Positions 1-10,458 of a DNA stretch of 64,000 nt are shown here, piece by piece; the stretch's first letter is position 1; each line of letters starts with the position of its first letter. Source of the stretch: Lyophyllum atratum (Eukaryota; Basidiomycota; Agaricomycetes; Agaricales; Lyophyllaceae); contig JACGCN010000005.1 of NCBI GenBank assembly GCA_014905825.1, positions 1 to 64,000 on the forward strand, read 5' to 3'. The notes below the pieces were generated by a model. That model was given only the letters and a program-made list of their open reading frames with translations. It ran no database searches and was not told the DNA's origin. The position numbers and the translations under genes are program-made.

Positions 1-1022
1 GCAAACCGAGACGCGGTAGAGGAATCAGTTGACCGCCGCGGCGAGGGGGGAACGACAGCGTTGGCCAACGCAGCCAGCGCGGCCTCCGATCTTCGCAGCA
101 TCACGTCGGACACGCAACGACGATGACGCTCTGCGTACGTGTCGCCGTCGAACATGCGTCTGGTAGCCAGGTATTTCCGACGAATTTCGATGTCGAAAAG
201 GAGGGTGGACTCGTAATTCTTCTCCCAGTCGGTAACACGCATGAGGTACGCCTTGTGTTTCCGCCACTTGACCATGATATCCTCGGGCCAAACCTGAGCG
301 TACGCTACAAGTAGGTTCTCCCAAGCCTCGTTAAACTGCCCATGAGGTAGCGTCGGTTCCAAAGGGTACTTCCCGACATCTACAACGGTTCGAGACTTGC
401 CATCCGCTCCGGTGACTTTGGTCCACTTTATGGAACCGGGATTGGTGAGGAAATCTTCTAGGACAGAGGTCGTGAGCATCGTGAGGGGAAGGTGGGTACG
501 ACTCTCCAGCAAATCCAACAGACACCCCGGGATCTCCAGCTTCCGCCCATTCAAGTCTTCTTCCTCCAACTCCATCTCCCCAGACCACAACATCTTTCGT
601 TCCGTCAGACCCTCGCCCGGCTTTGCTCGTCCCTGCTCCTTAACTGCATCCTCGCCAAAAATCACAGTCCCAAGTCGCATCATGGCAGCAAAGTCCTTAG
701 GAGACATAGCCTGGAGGGTTTTCAGTATTTCCAATGAAGTGTCGACATCCTTGTCCCCTTCGATGAGTCCGGACGACGGTGGTGAAGGTCCTTTTTTCGC
801 CAACACCGGCAGAATCGTGGTGAGCGTCTGGGTTGCTTACCCGCCCTCTTCCCGACTGGACCCACTCGCGCCCACGCCTGTCGCGGAGTTACCGTGTCTA
901 TCGTCCACGTCCAGATCGTTCTGATGGATGATTTGACCATCACCAGGCCCTGACCGTGCCTGAGCCGAGTTGTGGGTTCGTCCCGCAAAGGTCTCGAGAC
1001 CCTTTCCACCAGTGCCAGTCAT
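1..1022 (-). pseudogene. Array copy 1: gag-like gene, partial and broken
   Basis: This copy is cut by the window edge, so the zinc-finger half is missing. Compared with the intact copies it has one extra T in the T-run near 795 and one missing C in the C-run near 842. The two indels cancel, but the short stretch between them is out of frame and holds a stop after the residues SREEGG, so translation would end after about 60 residues from the first ATG (1022). A further substitution lies upstream at about 1237 (A instead of G). Confidence 0.8.
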
Positions 1023-1482
1023 TTGAGCAAAATTTATCGAAGTGTAAGTTGACTGGTACTCAAACTGAGCAAATTCGCGAGATGACAAGAATGTCCGAGG
1101 AAAGGACTTGTAAAATTTCGGACTCTTGTCACTCGCTTAGTAAGCCTTCGATTGACCTTCCGTCCTCGCAAGCTCGCACATTGGTTTACTTCCAGGAGCA
1201 CGCAACTTTACCCTCCTTTTTCTCCACAACCGGACCACTGATTTCTTAGCTTTTTTAAAGGTTTATTGGTACATATATAACCTCTCTTTTGGACCCCTAA
1301 CATCCCCAAAATTTTGATATTTGTATATAAGAGTACTCTTATACAGGACGGTATAATAAGGAGTAATGATGATATCGAGAAGAGGATTCCCGGACGAGGG
1401 GGTTGGTCCATCGTGCGCCCGGTAATCTATTAAAGAAGTCGATGTAGTAGTAGTACTTTTGGTTTCGACGCGCGCCGGGTGT

Positions 1483-2818
1483 TCAACAGGCTTTTTCGCG
1501 ACAGCCATGGGCGGAGCTACCGCAGCGAGAGCATAAGTGCTCGCGGCCACACTTGTCACCGTAGCGGCAGGCGCGGCTGCCGTTGAGGTTGAAAGCGTAA
1601 CAGATGGGACGGCCGCTGGAAGCGACGACGACGGTGTTGTCCCGCCAGACTGCGAAAGGCTTCCTCCCACGAACCTCGGTGGTTTTGCAGTCCCTGCCTT
1701 TATGGCCCTCGTCCCCGCAAATGAGACAGCAAGGAGAGCGGGGGGTACCCGCCTTGCTGGGGAGAAAGGACCCGCCTTGAGCGCTCGGGTACGGCGCAAA
1801 CCGAGACGCGGTAGAGGAATCAGTTGACCGCCGCGGCGAGGGGGGGAACGACAGCGTTGGCCAACGCAGCCAGCGCGGCCTCCGATCTTCGCAGCATCAC
1901 GTCGGACACGCAACGACGATGACGCTCTGCGTACGTGTCGCCGTCGAACATGCGTCTGGTAGCCAGGTATTTCCGACGAATTTCGATGTCGAAAAGGAGG
2001 GTGGACTCGTAATTCTTCTCCCAGTCGGTAACACGCATGAGGTACGCCTTGTGTTTCCGCCACTTGACCATGATATCCTCGGGCCAAACCTGAGCGTACG
2101 CTACAAGTAGGTTCTCCCAAGCCTCGTTAAACTGCCCATGAGGTAGCGTCGGTTCCAAAGGGTACTTCCCGACATCTACAACGGTTCGAGACTTGCCATC
2201 CGCTCCGGTGACTTTGGTCCACTTTATGGAACCGGGATTGGTGAGGAAATCTTCTAGGACAGAGGTCGTGAGCATCGTGAGGGGAAGGTGGGTACGACTC
2301 TCCAGCAAATCCAACAGACACCCCGGGATCTCCAGCTTCCGCCCATTCAAGTCTTCTTCCTCCAACTCCATCTCCCCAGACCACAACATCTTTCGTTCCG
2401 TCAGACCCTCGCCCGGTTTTGCTCGTCCCTGCTCCTTAACTGCATCCTCGCCAAAAATCACAGTCCCAAGTCGCATCATGGCAGCAAAGTCCTTAGGAGA
2501 CATAGCCTGGAGGGTTTTCAGTATTTCCAATGAAGTGTCGACATCCTTGTCCCCTTCGATGAGTCCGGACGACGGTGGTGAAGGTCCTTTTTCGCCAACA
2601 CCGGCAGAATCGTGGTGAGCGTCTGGGTTGCTTACCCCGCCCTCTTCCCGACTGGACCCACTCGCGCCCACGCCTGTCGCGGAGTTACCGTGTCTATCGT
2701 CCACGTCCAGATCGTTCTGATGGATGATTTGACCATCACCAGGCCCTGACCGTGCCTGAGCCGAGTTGTGGGTTCGTCCCGCAAAGGTCTCGAGACCCTT
2801 TCCACCAGTGCCAGTCAT
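1483..2818 (-). pseudogene. Array copy 2: gag-like gene with a C-terminal frameshift
   Basis: The N-terminal two thirds match the intact copies. A seventh G in the homopolymer near 1850 shifts the frame after the residues LANAVVPP, and translation then stops at 1820. Both zinc-binding motifs at the C-terminus are lost from this product. The copy also differs by a C-to-T change near 2417. Either a real mutation or a homopolymer sequencing error could explain the extra base. Confidence 0.8.
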
Positions 2819-3278
2819 TTGAGCAAAATTTATCGAAGTGTAAGTTGACTGGTACTCAAACTGAGCAAATTCGCGAGATGACAAGAATGTCCGAGGAAAG
2901 GACTTGTAAAATTTCGGACTCTTGTCACTCGCTTAGTAAGCCTTCGATTGACCTTCCGTCCTCGCAAGCTCGCACATTGGTTTACTTCCAGGAGCACGCA
3001 ACTTTACCCTCCTTTTTCTCCACAACCGGACCGCTGATTTCTTAGCTTTTTTAAAGGTTTATTGGTACATATATAACCTCTCTTTTGGACCCCTAACATC
3101 CCCAAAATTTTGATATTTGTATATAAGAGTACTCTTATACAGGACGGTATAATAAGGAGTAATGATGATATCGAGAAGAGGATTCCCGGACGAGGGGGTT
3201 GGTCCATCGTGCGCCCGGTAATCTATTAAAGAAGTCGATGTAGTAGTAGTACTTTTGGTTTCGACGCGCGCCGGGTGT

Positions 3279-4613
3279 TCAACAGGCTTTTTCGCGACAG
3301 CCATGGGCGGAGCTACCGCAGCGAGAGCATAAGTGCTCGCGGCCACACTTGTCACCGTAGCGGCAGGCGCGGCTGCCGTTGAGGTTGAAAGCGTAACAGA
3401 TGGGACGGCCGCTGGAAGCGACGACGACGGTGTTGTCCCGCCAGACTGCGAAAGGCTTCCTCCCACGAACCTCGGTGGTTTTGCAGTCCCTGCCTTTATG
3501 GCCCTCGTCCCCGCAAATGAGACAGCAAGGAGAGCGGGGGGTACCCGCCTTGCTGGGGAGAAAGGACCCGCCTTGAGCGCTCGGGTACGGCGCAAACCGA
3601 GACGCGGTAGAGGAATCAGTTGACCGCCGCGGCGAGGGGGGAACGACAGCGTTGGCCAACGCAGCCAGCGCGGCCTCCGATCTTCGCAGCATCACGTCGG
3701 ACACGCAACGACGATGACGCTCTGCGTACGTGTCGCCGTCGAACATGCGTCTGGTAGCCAGGTATTTCCGACGAATTTCGATGTCGAAAAGGAGGGTGGA
3801 CTCGTAATTCTTCTCCCAGTCGGTAACACGCATGAGGTACGCCTTGTGTTTCCGCCACTTGACCATGATATCCTCGGGCCAAACCTGAGCGTACGCTACA
3901 AGTAGGTTCTCCCAAGCCTCGTTAAACTGCCCATGAGGTAGCGTCGGTTCCAAAGGGTACTTCCCGACATCTACAACGGTTCGAGACTTGCCATCCGCTC
4001 CGGTGACTTTGGTCCACTTTATGGAACCGGGATTGGTGAGGAAATCTTCTAGGACAGAGGTCGTGAGCATCGTGAGGGGAAGGTGGGTACGACTCTCCAG
4101 CAAATCCAACAGACACCCCGGGATCTCCAGCTTCCGCCCATTCAAGTCTTCTTCCTCCAACTCCATCTCCCCAGACCACAACATCTTTCGTTCCGTCAGA
4201 CCCTCGCCCGGCTTTGCTCGTCCCTGCTCCTTAACTGCATCCTCGCCAAAAATCACAGTCCCAAGTCGCATCATGGCAGCAAAGTCCTTAGGAGACATAG
4301 CCTGGAGGGTTTTCAGTATTTCCAATGAAGTGTCGACATCCTTGTCCCCTTCGATGAGTCCGGACGACGGTGGTGAAGGTCCTTTTTCGCCAACACCGGC
4401 AGAATCGTGGTGAGCGTCTGGGTTGCTTACCCCGCCCTCTTCCCGACTGGACCCACTCGCGCCCACGCCTGTCGCGGAGTTACCGTGTCTATCGTCCACG
4501 TCCAGATCGTTCTGATGGATGATTTGACCATCACCAGGCCCTGACCGTGCCTGAGCCGAGTTGTGGGTTCGTCCCGCAAAGGTCTCGAGACCCTTTCCAC
4601 CAGTGCCAGTCAT
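3279..4613 (-). CDS. Array copy 3: intact Gag-like zinc-finger protein
   Basis: From the first ATG the protein has 444 residues; the frame is open further upstream to an in-frame stop but without an ATG. The N-terminal third is Gly/Ser/Asp-rich and probably disordered. The middle is charged and predicted helical, with a segment around DWEKNYESTLLFDIEIRRK, as in retroelement capsid-like proteins. The C-terminus has a CCHC zinc knuckle (C-x2-C-x4-H-x4-C, residues about 364-377) and then a C3H1-like cluster (C-x10-C-x5-C-x3-H) joined to C-x2-C-x4-H-x6-C (about 406-444). The last residue is the final cysteine. This zinc-finger combination is seen in Gag-like ORFs of fungal retroelements; nucleic-acid binding is likely, but the order (LTR, tyrosine-recombinase or other) cannot be assigned because no pol is attached. 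Confidence 0.75.
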   Translation of the reverse strand: MTGTGGKGLETFAGRTHNSAQARSGPGDGQIIHQNDLDVDDRHGNSATGVGASGSSREEGGVSNPDAHHDSAGVGEKGPSPPSSGLIEGDKDVDTSLEILKTLQAMSPKDFAAMMRLGTVIFGEDAVKEQGRAKPGEGLTERKMLWSGEMELEEEDLNGRKLEIPGCLLDLLESRTHLPLTMLTTSVLEDFLTNPGSIKWTKVTGADGKSRTVVDVGKYPLEPTLPHGQFNEAWENLLVAYAQVWPEDIMVKWRKHKAYLMRVTDWEKNYESTLLFDIEIRRKYLATRRMFDGDTYAERHRRCVSDVMLRRSEAALAALANAVVPPSPRRSTDSSTASRFAPYPSAQGGSFLPSKAGTPRSPCCLICGDEGHKGRDCKTTEVRGRKPFAVWRDNTVVVASSGRPICYAFNLNGSRACRYGDKCGREHLCSRCGSSAHGCREKAC

Positions 4614-5073
4614 TTGAGCAAAATTTATCGAAGTGTAAGTTGACTGGTACTCAAACTGAGCAAATTCGCGAGATGACAAGAATGTCCGAGGAAAGGACTT
4701 GTAAAATTTCGGACTCTTGTCACTCGCTTAGTAAGCCTTCGATTGACCTTCCGTCCTCGCAAGCTCGCACATTGGTTTACTTCCAGGAGCACGCAACTTT
4801 ACCCTCCTTTTTCTCCACAACCGGACCGCTGATTTCTTAGCTTTTTTAAAGGTTTATTGGTACATATATAACCTCTCTTTTGGACCCCTAACATCCCCAA
4901 AATTTTGATATTTGTATATAAGAGTACTCTTATACAGGACGGTATAATAAGGAGTAATGATGATATCGAGAAGAGGATTCCCGGACGAGGGGGTTGGTCC
5001 ATCGTGCGCCCGGTAATCTATTAAAGAAGTCGATGTAGTAGTAGTACTTTTGGTTTCGACGCGCGCCGGGTGT

Positions 5074-6408
5074 TCAACAGGCTTTTTCGCGACAGCCATG
5101 GGCGGAGCTACCGCAGCGAGAGCATAAGTGCTCGCGGCCACACTTGTCACCGTAGCGGCAGGCGCGGCTGCCGTTGAGGTTGAAAGCGTAACAGATGGGA
5201 CGGCCGCTGGAAGCGACGACGACGGTGTTGTCCCGCCAGACTGCGAAAGGCTTCCTCCCACGAACCTCGGTGGTTTTGCAGTCCCTGCCTTTATGGCCCT
5301 CGTCCCCGCAAATGAGACAGCAAGGAGAGCGGGGGGTACCCGCCTTGCTGGGGAGAAAGGACCCGCCTTGAGCGCTCGGGTACGGCGCAAACCGAGACGC
5401 GGTAGAGGAATCAGTTGACCGCCGCGGCGAGGGGGGAACGACAGCGTTGGCCAACGCAGCCAGCGCGGCCTCCGATCTTCGCAGCATCACGTCGGACACG
5501 CAACGACGATGACGCTCTGCGTACGTGTCGCCGTCGAACATGCGTCTGGTAGCCAGGTATTTCCGACGAATTTCGATGTCGAAAAGGAGGGTGGACTCGT
5601 AATTCTTCTCCCAGTCGGTAACACGCATGAGGTACGCCTTGTGTTTCCGCCACTTGACCATGATATCCTCGGGCCAAACCTGAGCGTACGCTACAAGTAG
5701 GTTCTCCCAAGCCTCGTTAAACTGCCCATGAGGTAGCGTCGGTTCCAAAGGGTACTTCCCGACATCTACAACGGTTCGAGACTTGCCATCCGCTCCGGTG
5801 ACTTTGGTCCACTTTATGGAACCGGGATTGGTGAGGAAATCTTCTAGGACAGAGGTCGTGAGCATCGTGAGGGGAAGGTGGGTACGACTCTCCAGCAAAT
5901 CCAACAGACACCCCGGGATCTCCAGCTTCCGCCCATTCAAGTCTTCTTCCTCCAACTCCATCTCCCCAGACCACAACATCTTTCGTTCCGTCAGACCCTC
6001 GCCCGGCTTTGCTCGTCCCTGCTCCTTAACTGCATCCTCGCCAAAAATCACAGTCCCAAGTCGCATCATGGCAGCAAAGTCCTTAGGAGACATAGCCTGG
6101 AGGGTTTTCAGTATTTCCAATGAAGTGTCGACATCCTTGTCCCCTTCGATGAGTCCGGACGACGGTGGTGAAGGTCCTTTTTCGCCAACACCGGCAGAAT
6201 CGTGGTGAGCGTCTGGGTTGCTTACCCCGCCCTCTTCCCGACTGGACCCACTCGCGCCCACGCCTGTCGCGGAGTTACCGTGTCTATCGTCCACGTCCAG
6301 ATCGTTCTGATGGATGATTTGACCATCACCAGGCCCTGACCGTGCCTGAGCCGAGTTGTGGGTTCGTCCCGCAAAGGTCTCGAGACCCTTTCCACCAGTG
6401 CCAGTCAT
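5074..6408 (-). CDS. Array copy 4: intact Gag-like zinc-finger protein
   Basis: The predicted 444-residue product is identical to that of copy 3, including both zinc-binding clusters. Its leader lies between the stop-proximal end of the next unit and the ATG at 6408. I saw no base difference from copies 3 or 5-8. Confidence 0.75.
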   Translation of the reverse strand: MTGTGGKGLETFAGRTHNSAQARSGPGDGQIIHQNDLDVDDRHGNSATGVGASGSSREEGGVSNPDAHHDSAGVGEKGPSPPSSGLIEGDKDVDTSLEILKTLQAMSPKDFAAMMRLGTVIFGEDAVKEQGRAKPGEGLTERKMLWSGEMELEEEDLNGRKLEIPGCLLDLLESRTHLPLTMLTTSVLEDFLTNPGSIKWTKVTGADGKSRTVVDVGKYPLEPTLPHGQFNEAWENLLVAYAQVWPEDIMVKWRKHKAYLMRVTDWEKNYESTLLFDIEIRRKYLATRRMFDGDTYAERHRRCVSDVMLRRSEAALAALANAVVPPSPRRSTDSSTASRFAPYPSAQGGSFLPSKAGTPRSPCCLICGDEGHKGRDCKTTEVRGRKPFAVWRDNTVVVASSGRPICYAFNLNGSRACRYGDKCGREHLCSRCGSSAHGCREKAC

Positions 6409-6868
6409 TTGAGCAAAATTTATCGAAGTGTAAGTTGACTGGTACTCAAACTGAGCAAATTCGCGAGATGACAAGAATGTCCGAGGAAAGGACTTGTAAA
6501 ATTTCGGACTCTTGTCACTCGCTTAGTAAGCCTTCGATTGACCTTCCGTCCTCGCAAGCTCGCACATTGGTTTACTTCCAGGAGCACGCAACTTTACCCT
6601 CCTTTTTCTCCACAACCGGACCGCTGATTTCTTAGCTTTTTTAAAGGTTTATTGGTACATATATAACCTCTCTTTTGGACCCCTAACATCCCCAAAATTT
6701 TGATATTTGTATATAAGAGTACTCTTATACAGGACGGTATAATAAGGAGTAATGATGATATCGAGAAGAGGATTCCCGGACGAGGGGGTTGGTCCATCGT
6801 GCGCCCGGTAATCTATTAAAGAAGTCGATGTAGTAGTAGTACTTTTGGTTTCGACGCGCGCCGGGTGT

Positions 6869-8203
6869 TCAACAGGCTTTTTCGCGACAGCCATGGGCGG
6901 AGCTACCGCAGCGAGAGCATAAGTGCTCGCGGCCACACTTGTCACCGTAGCGGCAGGCGCGGCTGCCGTTGAGGTTGAAAGCGTAACAGATGGGACGGCC
7001 GCTGGAAGCGACGACGACGGTGTTGTCCCGCCAGACTGCGAAAGGCTTCCTCCCACGAACCTCGGTGGTTTTGCAGTCCCTGCCTTTATGGCCCTCGTCC
7101 CCGCAAATGAGACAGCAAGGAGAGCGGGGGGTACCCGCCTTGCTGGGGAGAAAGGACCCGCCTTGAGCGCTCGGGTACGGCGCAAACCGAGACGCGGTAG
7201 AGGAATCAGTTGACCGCCGCGGCGAGGGGGGAACGACAGCGTTGGCCAACGCAGCCAGCGCGGCCTCCGATCTTCGCAGCATCACGTCGGACACGCAACG
7301 ACGATGACGCTCTGCGTACGTGTCGCCGTCGAACATGCGTCTGGTAGCCAGGTATTTCCGACGAATTTCGATGTCGAAAAGGAGGGTGGACTCGTAATTC
7401 TTCTCCCAGTCGGTAACACGCATGAGGTACGCCTTGTGTTTCCGCCACTTGACCATGATATCCTCGGGCCAAACCTGAGCGTACGCTACAAGTAGGTTCT
7501 CCCAAGCCTCGTTAAACTGCCCATGAGGTAGCGTCGGTTCCAAAGGGTACTTCCCGACATCTACAACGGTTCGAGACTTGCCATCCGCTCCGGTGACTTT
7601 GGTCCACTTTATGGAACCGGGATTGGTGAGGAAATCTTCTAGGACAGAGGTCGTGAGCATCGTGAGGGGAAGGTGGGTACGACTCTCCAGCAAATCCAAC
7701 AGACACCCCGGGATCTCCAGCTTCCGCCCATTCAAGTCTTCTTCCTCCAACTCCATCTCCCCAGACCACAACATCTTTCGTTCCGTCAGACCCTCGCCCG
7801 GCTTTGCTCGTCCCTGCTCCTTAACTGCATCCTCGCCAAAAATCACAGTCCCAAGTCGCATCATGGCAGCAAAGTCCTTAGGAGACATAGCCTGGAGGGT
7901 TTTCAGTATTTCCAATGAAGTGTCGACATCCTTGTCCCCTTCGATGAGTCCGGACGACGGTGGTGAAGGTCCTTTTTCGCCAACACCGGCAGAATCGTGG
8001 TGAGCGTCTGGGTTGCTTACCCCGCCCTCTTCCCGACTGGACCCACTCGCGCCCACGCCTGTCGCGGAGTTACCGTGTCTATCGTCCACGTCCAGATCGT
8101 TCTGATGGATGATTTGACCATCACCAGGCCCTGACCGTGCCTGAGCCGAGTTGTGGGTTCGTCCCGCAAAGGTCTCGAGACCCTTTCCACCAGTGCCAGT
8201 CAT
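6869..8203 (-). CDS. Array copy 5: intact Gag-like zinc-finger protein
   Basis: Open frame of 444 residues from the ATG at 8203, identical in translation to copy 3. The stop (TGA) directly follows the codon for the last zinc-ligand cysteine. Confidence 0.75.
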   Translation of the reverse strand: MTGTGGKGLETFAGRTHNSAQARSGPGDGQIIHQNDLDVDDRHGNSATGVGASGSSREEGGVSNPDAHHDSAGVGEKGPSPPSSGLIEGDKDVDTSLEILKTLQAMSPKDFAAMMRLGTVIFGEDAVKEQGRAKPGEGLTERKMLWSGEMELEEEDLNGRKLEIPGCLLDLLESRTHLPLTMLTTSVLEDFLTNPGSIKWTKVTGADGKSRTVVDVGKYPLEPTLPHGQFNEAWENLLVAYAQVWPEDIMVKWRKHKAYLMRVTDWEKNYESTLLFDIEIRRKYLATRRMFDGDTYAERHRRCVSDVMLRRSEAALAALANAVVPPSPRRSTDSSTASRFAPYPSAQGGSFLPSKAGTPRSPCCLICGDEGHKGRDCKTTEVRGRKPFAVWRDNTVVVASSGRPICYAFNLNGSRACRYGDKCGREHLCSRCGSSAHGCREKAC

Positions 8204-8663
8204 TTGAGCAAAATTTATCGAAGTGTAAGTTGACTGGTACTCAAACTGAGCAAATTCGCGAGATGACAAGAATGTCCGAGGAAAGGACTTGTAAAATTTC
8301 GGACTCTTGTCACTCGCTTAGTAAGCCTTCGATTGACCTTCCGTCCTCGCAAGCTCGCACATTGGTTTACTTCCAGGAGCACGCAACTTTACCCTCCTTT
8401 TTCTCCACAACCGGACCGCTGATTTCTTAGCTTTTTTAAAGGTTTATTGGTACATATATAACCTCTCTTTTGGACCCCTAACATCCCCAAAATTTTGATA
8501 TTTGTATATAAGAGTACTCTTATACAGGACGGTATAATAAGGAGTAATGATGATATCGAGAAGAGGATTCCCGGACGAGGGGGTTGGTCCATCGTGCGCC
8601 CGGTAATCTATTAAAGAAGTCGATGTAGTAGTAGTACTTTTGGTTTCGACGCGCGCCGGGTGT

Positions 8664-9998
8664 TCAACAGGCTTTTTCGCGACAGCCATGGGCGGAGCTA
8701 CCGCAGCGAGAGCATAAGTGCTCGCGGCCACACTTGTCACCGTAGCGGCAGGCGCGGCTGCCGTTGAGGTTGAAAGCGTAACAGATGGGACGGCCGCTGG
8801 AAGCGACGACGACGGTGTTGTCCCGCCAGACTGCGAAAGGCTTCCTCCCACGAACCTCGGTGGTTTTGCAGTCCCTGCCTTTATGGCCCTCGTCCCCGCA
8901 AATGAGACAGCAAGGAGAGCGGGGGGTACCCGCCTTGCTGGGGAGAAAGGACCCGCCTTGAGCGCTCGGGTACGGCGCAAACCGAGACGCGGTAGAGGAA
9001 TCAGTTGACCGCCGCGGCGAGGGGGGAACGACAGCGTTGGCCAACGCAGCCAGCGCGGCCTCCGATCTTCGCAGCATCACGTCGGACACGCAACGACGAT
9101 GACGCTCTGCGTACGTGTCGCCGTCGAACATGCGTCTGGTAGCCAGGTATTTCCGACGAATTTCGATGTCGAAAAGGAGGGTGGACTCGTAATTCTTCTC
9201 CCAGTCGGTAACACGCATGAGGTACGCCTTGTGTTTCCGCCACTTGACCATGATATCCTCGGGCCAAACCTGAGCGTACGCTACAAGTAGGTTCTCCCAA
9301 GCCTCGTTAAACTGCCCATGAGGTAGCGTCGGTTCCAAAGGGTACTTCCCGACATCTACAACGGTTCGAGACTTGCCATCCGCTCCGGTGACTTTGGTCC
9401 ACTTTATGGAACCGGGATTGGTGAGGAAATCTTCTAGGACAGAGGTCGTGAGCATCGTGAGGGGAAGGTGGGTACGACTCTCCAGCAAATCCAACAGACA
9501 CCCCGGGATCTCCAGCTTCCGCCCATTCAAGTCTTCTTCCTCCAACTCCATCTCCCCAGACCACAACATCTTTCGTTCCGTCAGACCCTCGCCCGGCTTT
9601 GCTCGTCCCTGCTCCTTAACTGCATCCTCGCCAAAAATCACAGTCCCAAGTCGCATCATGGCAGCAAAGTCCTTAGGAGACATAGCCTGGAGGGTTTTCA
9701 GTATTTCCAATGAAGTGTCGACATCCTTGTCCCCTTCGATGAGTCCGGACGACGGTGGTGAAGGTCCTTTTTCGCCAACACCGGCAGAATCGTGGTGAGC
9801 GTCTGGGTTGCTTACCCCGCCCTCTTCCCGACTGGACCCACTCGCGCCCACGCCTGTCGCGGAGTTACCGTGTCTATCGTCCACGTCCAGATCGTTCTGA
9901 TGGATGATTTGACCATCACCAGGCCCTGACCGTGCCTGAGCCGAGTTGTGGGTTCGTCCCGCAAAGGTCTCGAGACCCTTTCCACCAGTGCCAGTCAT
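8664..9998 (-). CDS. Array copy 6: intact Gag-like zinc-finger protein
   Basis: Open frame of 444 residues from the ATG at 9998, identical in translation to copies 3-5. A second frame overlaps its 3' part and runs on past the gag stop (8444-8980 in this copy). That could be a vestige of a downstream frame, but it has no recognisable domain. Confidence 0.75.
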   Translation of the reverse strand: MTGTGGKGLETFAGRTHNSAQARSGPGDGQIIHQNDLDVDDRHGNSATGVGASGSSREEGGVSNPDAHHDSAGVGEKGPSPPSSGLIEGDKDVDTSLEILKTLQAMSPKDFAAMMRLGTVIFGEDAVKEQGRAKPGEGLTERKMLWSGEMELEEEDLNGRKLEIPGCLLDLLESRTHLPLTMLTTSVLEDFLTNPGSIKWTKVTGADGKSRTVVDVGKYPLEPTLPHGQFNEAWENLLVAYAQVWPEDIMVKWRKHKAYLMRVTDWEKNYESTLLFDIEIRRKYLATRRMFDGDTYAERHRRCVSDVMLRRSEAALAALANAVVPPSPRRSTDSSTASRFAPYPSAQGGSFLPSKAGTPRSPCCLICGDEGHKGRDCKTTEVRGRKPFAVWRDNTVVVASSGRPICYAFNLNGSRACRYGDKCGREHLCSRCGSSAHGCREKAC

Positions 9999-10458
9999 TT
10001 GAGCAAAATTTATCGAAGTGTAAGTTGACTGGTACTCAAACTGAGCAAATTCGCGAGATGACAAGAATGTCCGAGGAAAGGACTTGTAAAATTTCGGACT
10101 CTTGTCACTCGCTTAGTAAGCCTTCGATTGACCTTCCGTCCTCGCAAGCTCGCACATTGGTTTACTTCCAGGAGCACGCAACTTTACCCTCCTTTTTCTC
10201 CACAACCGGACCGCTGATTTCTTAGCTTTTTTAAAGGTTTATTGGTACATATATAACCTCTCTTTTGGACCCCTAACATCCCCAAAATTTTGATATTTGT
10301 ATATAAGAGTACTCTTATACAGGACGGTATAATAAGGAGTAATGATGATATCGAGAAGAGGATTCCCGGACGAGGGGGTTGGTCCATCGTGCGCCCGGTA
10401 ATCTATTAAAGAAGTCGATGTAGTAGTAGTACTTTTGGTTTCGACGCGCGCCGGGTGT

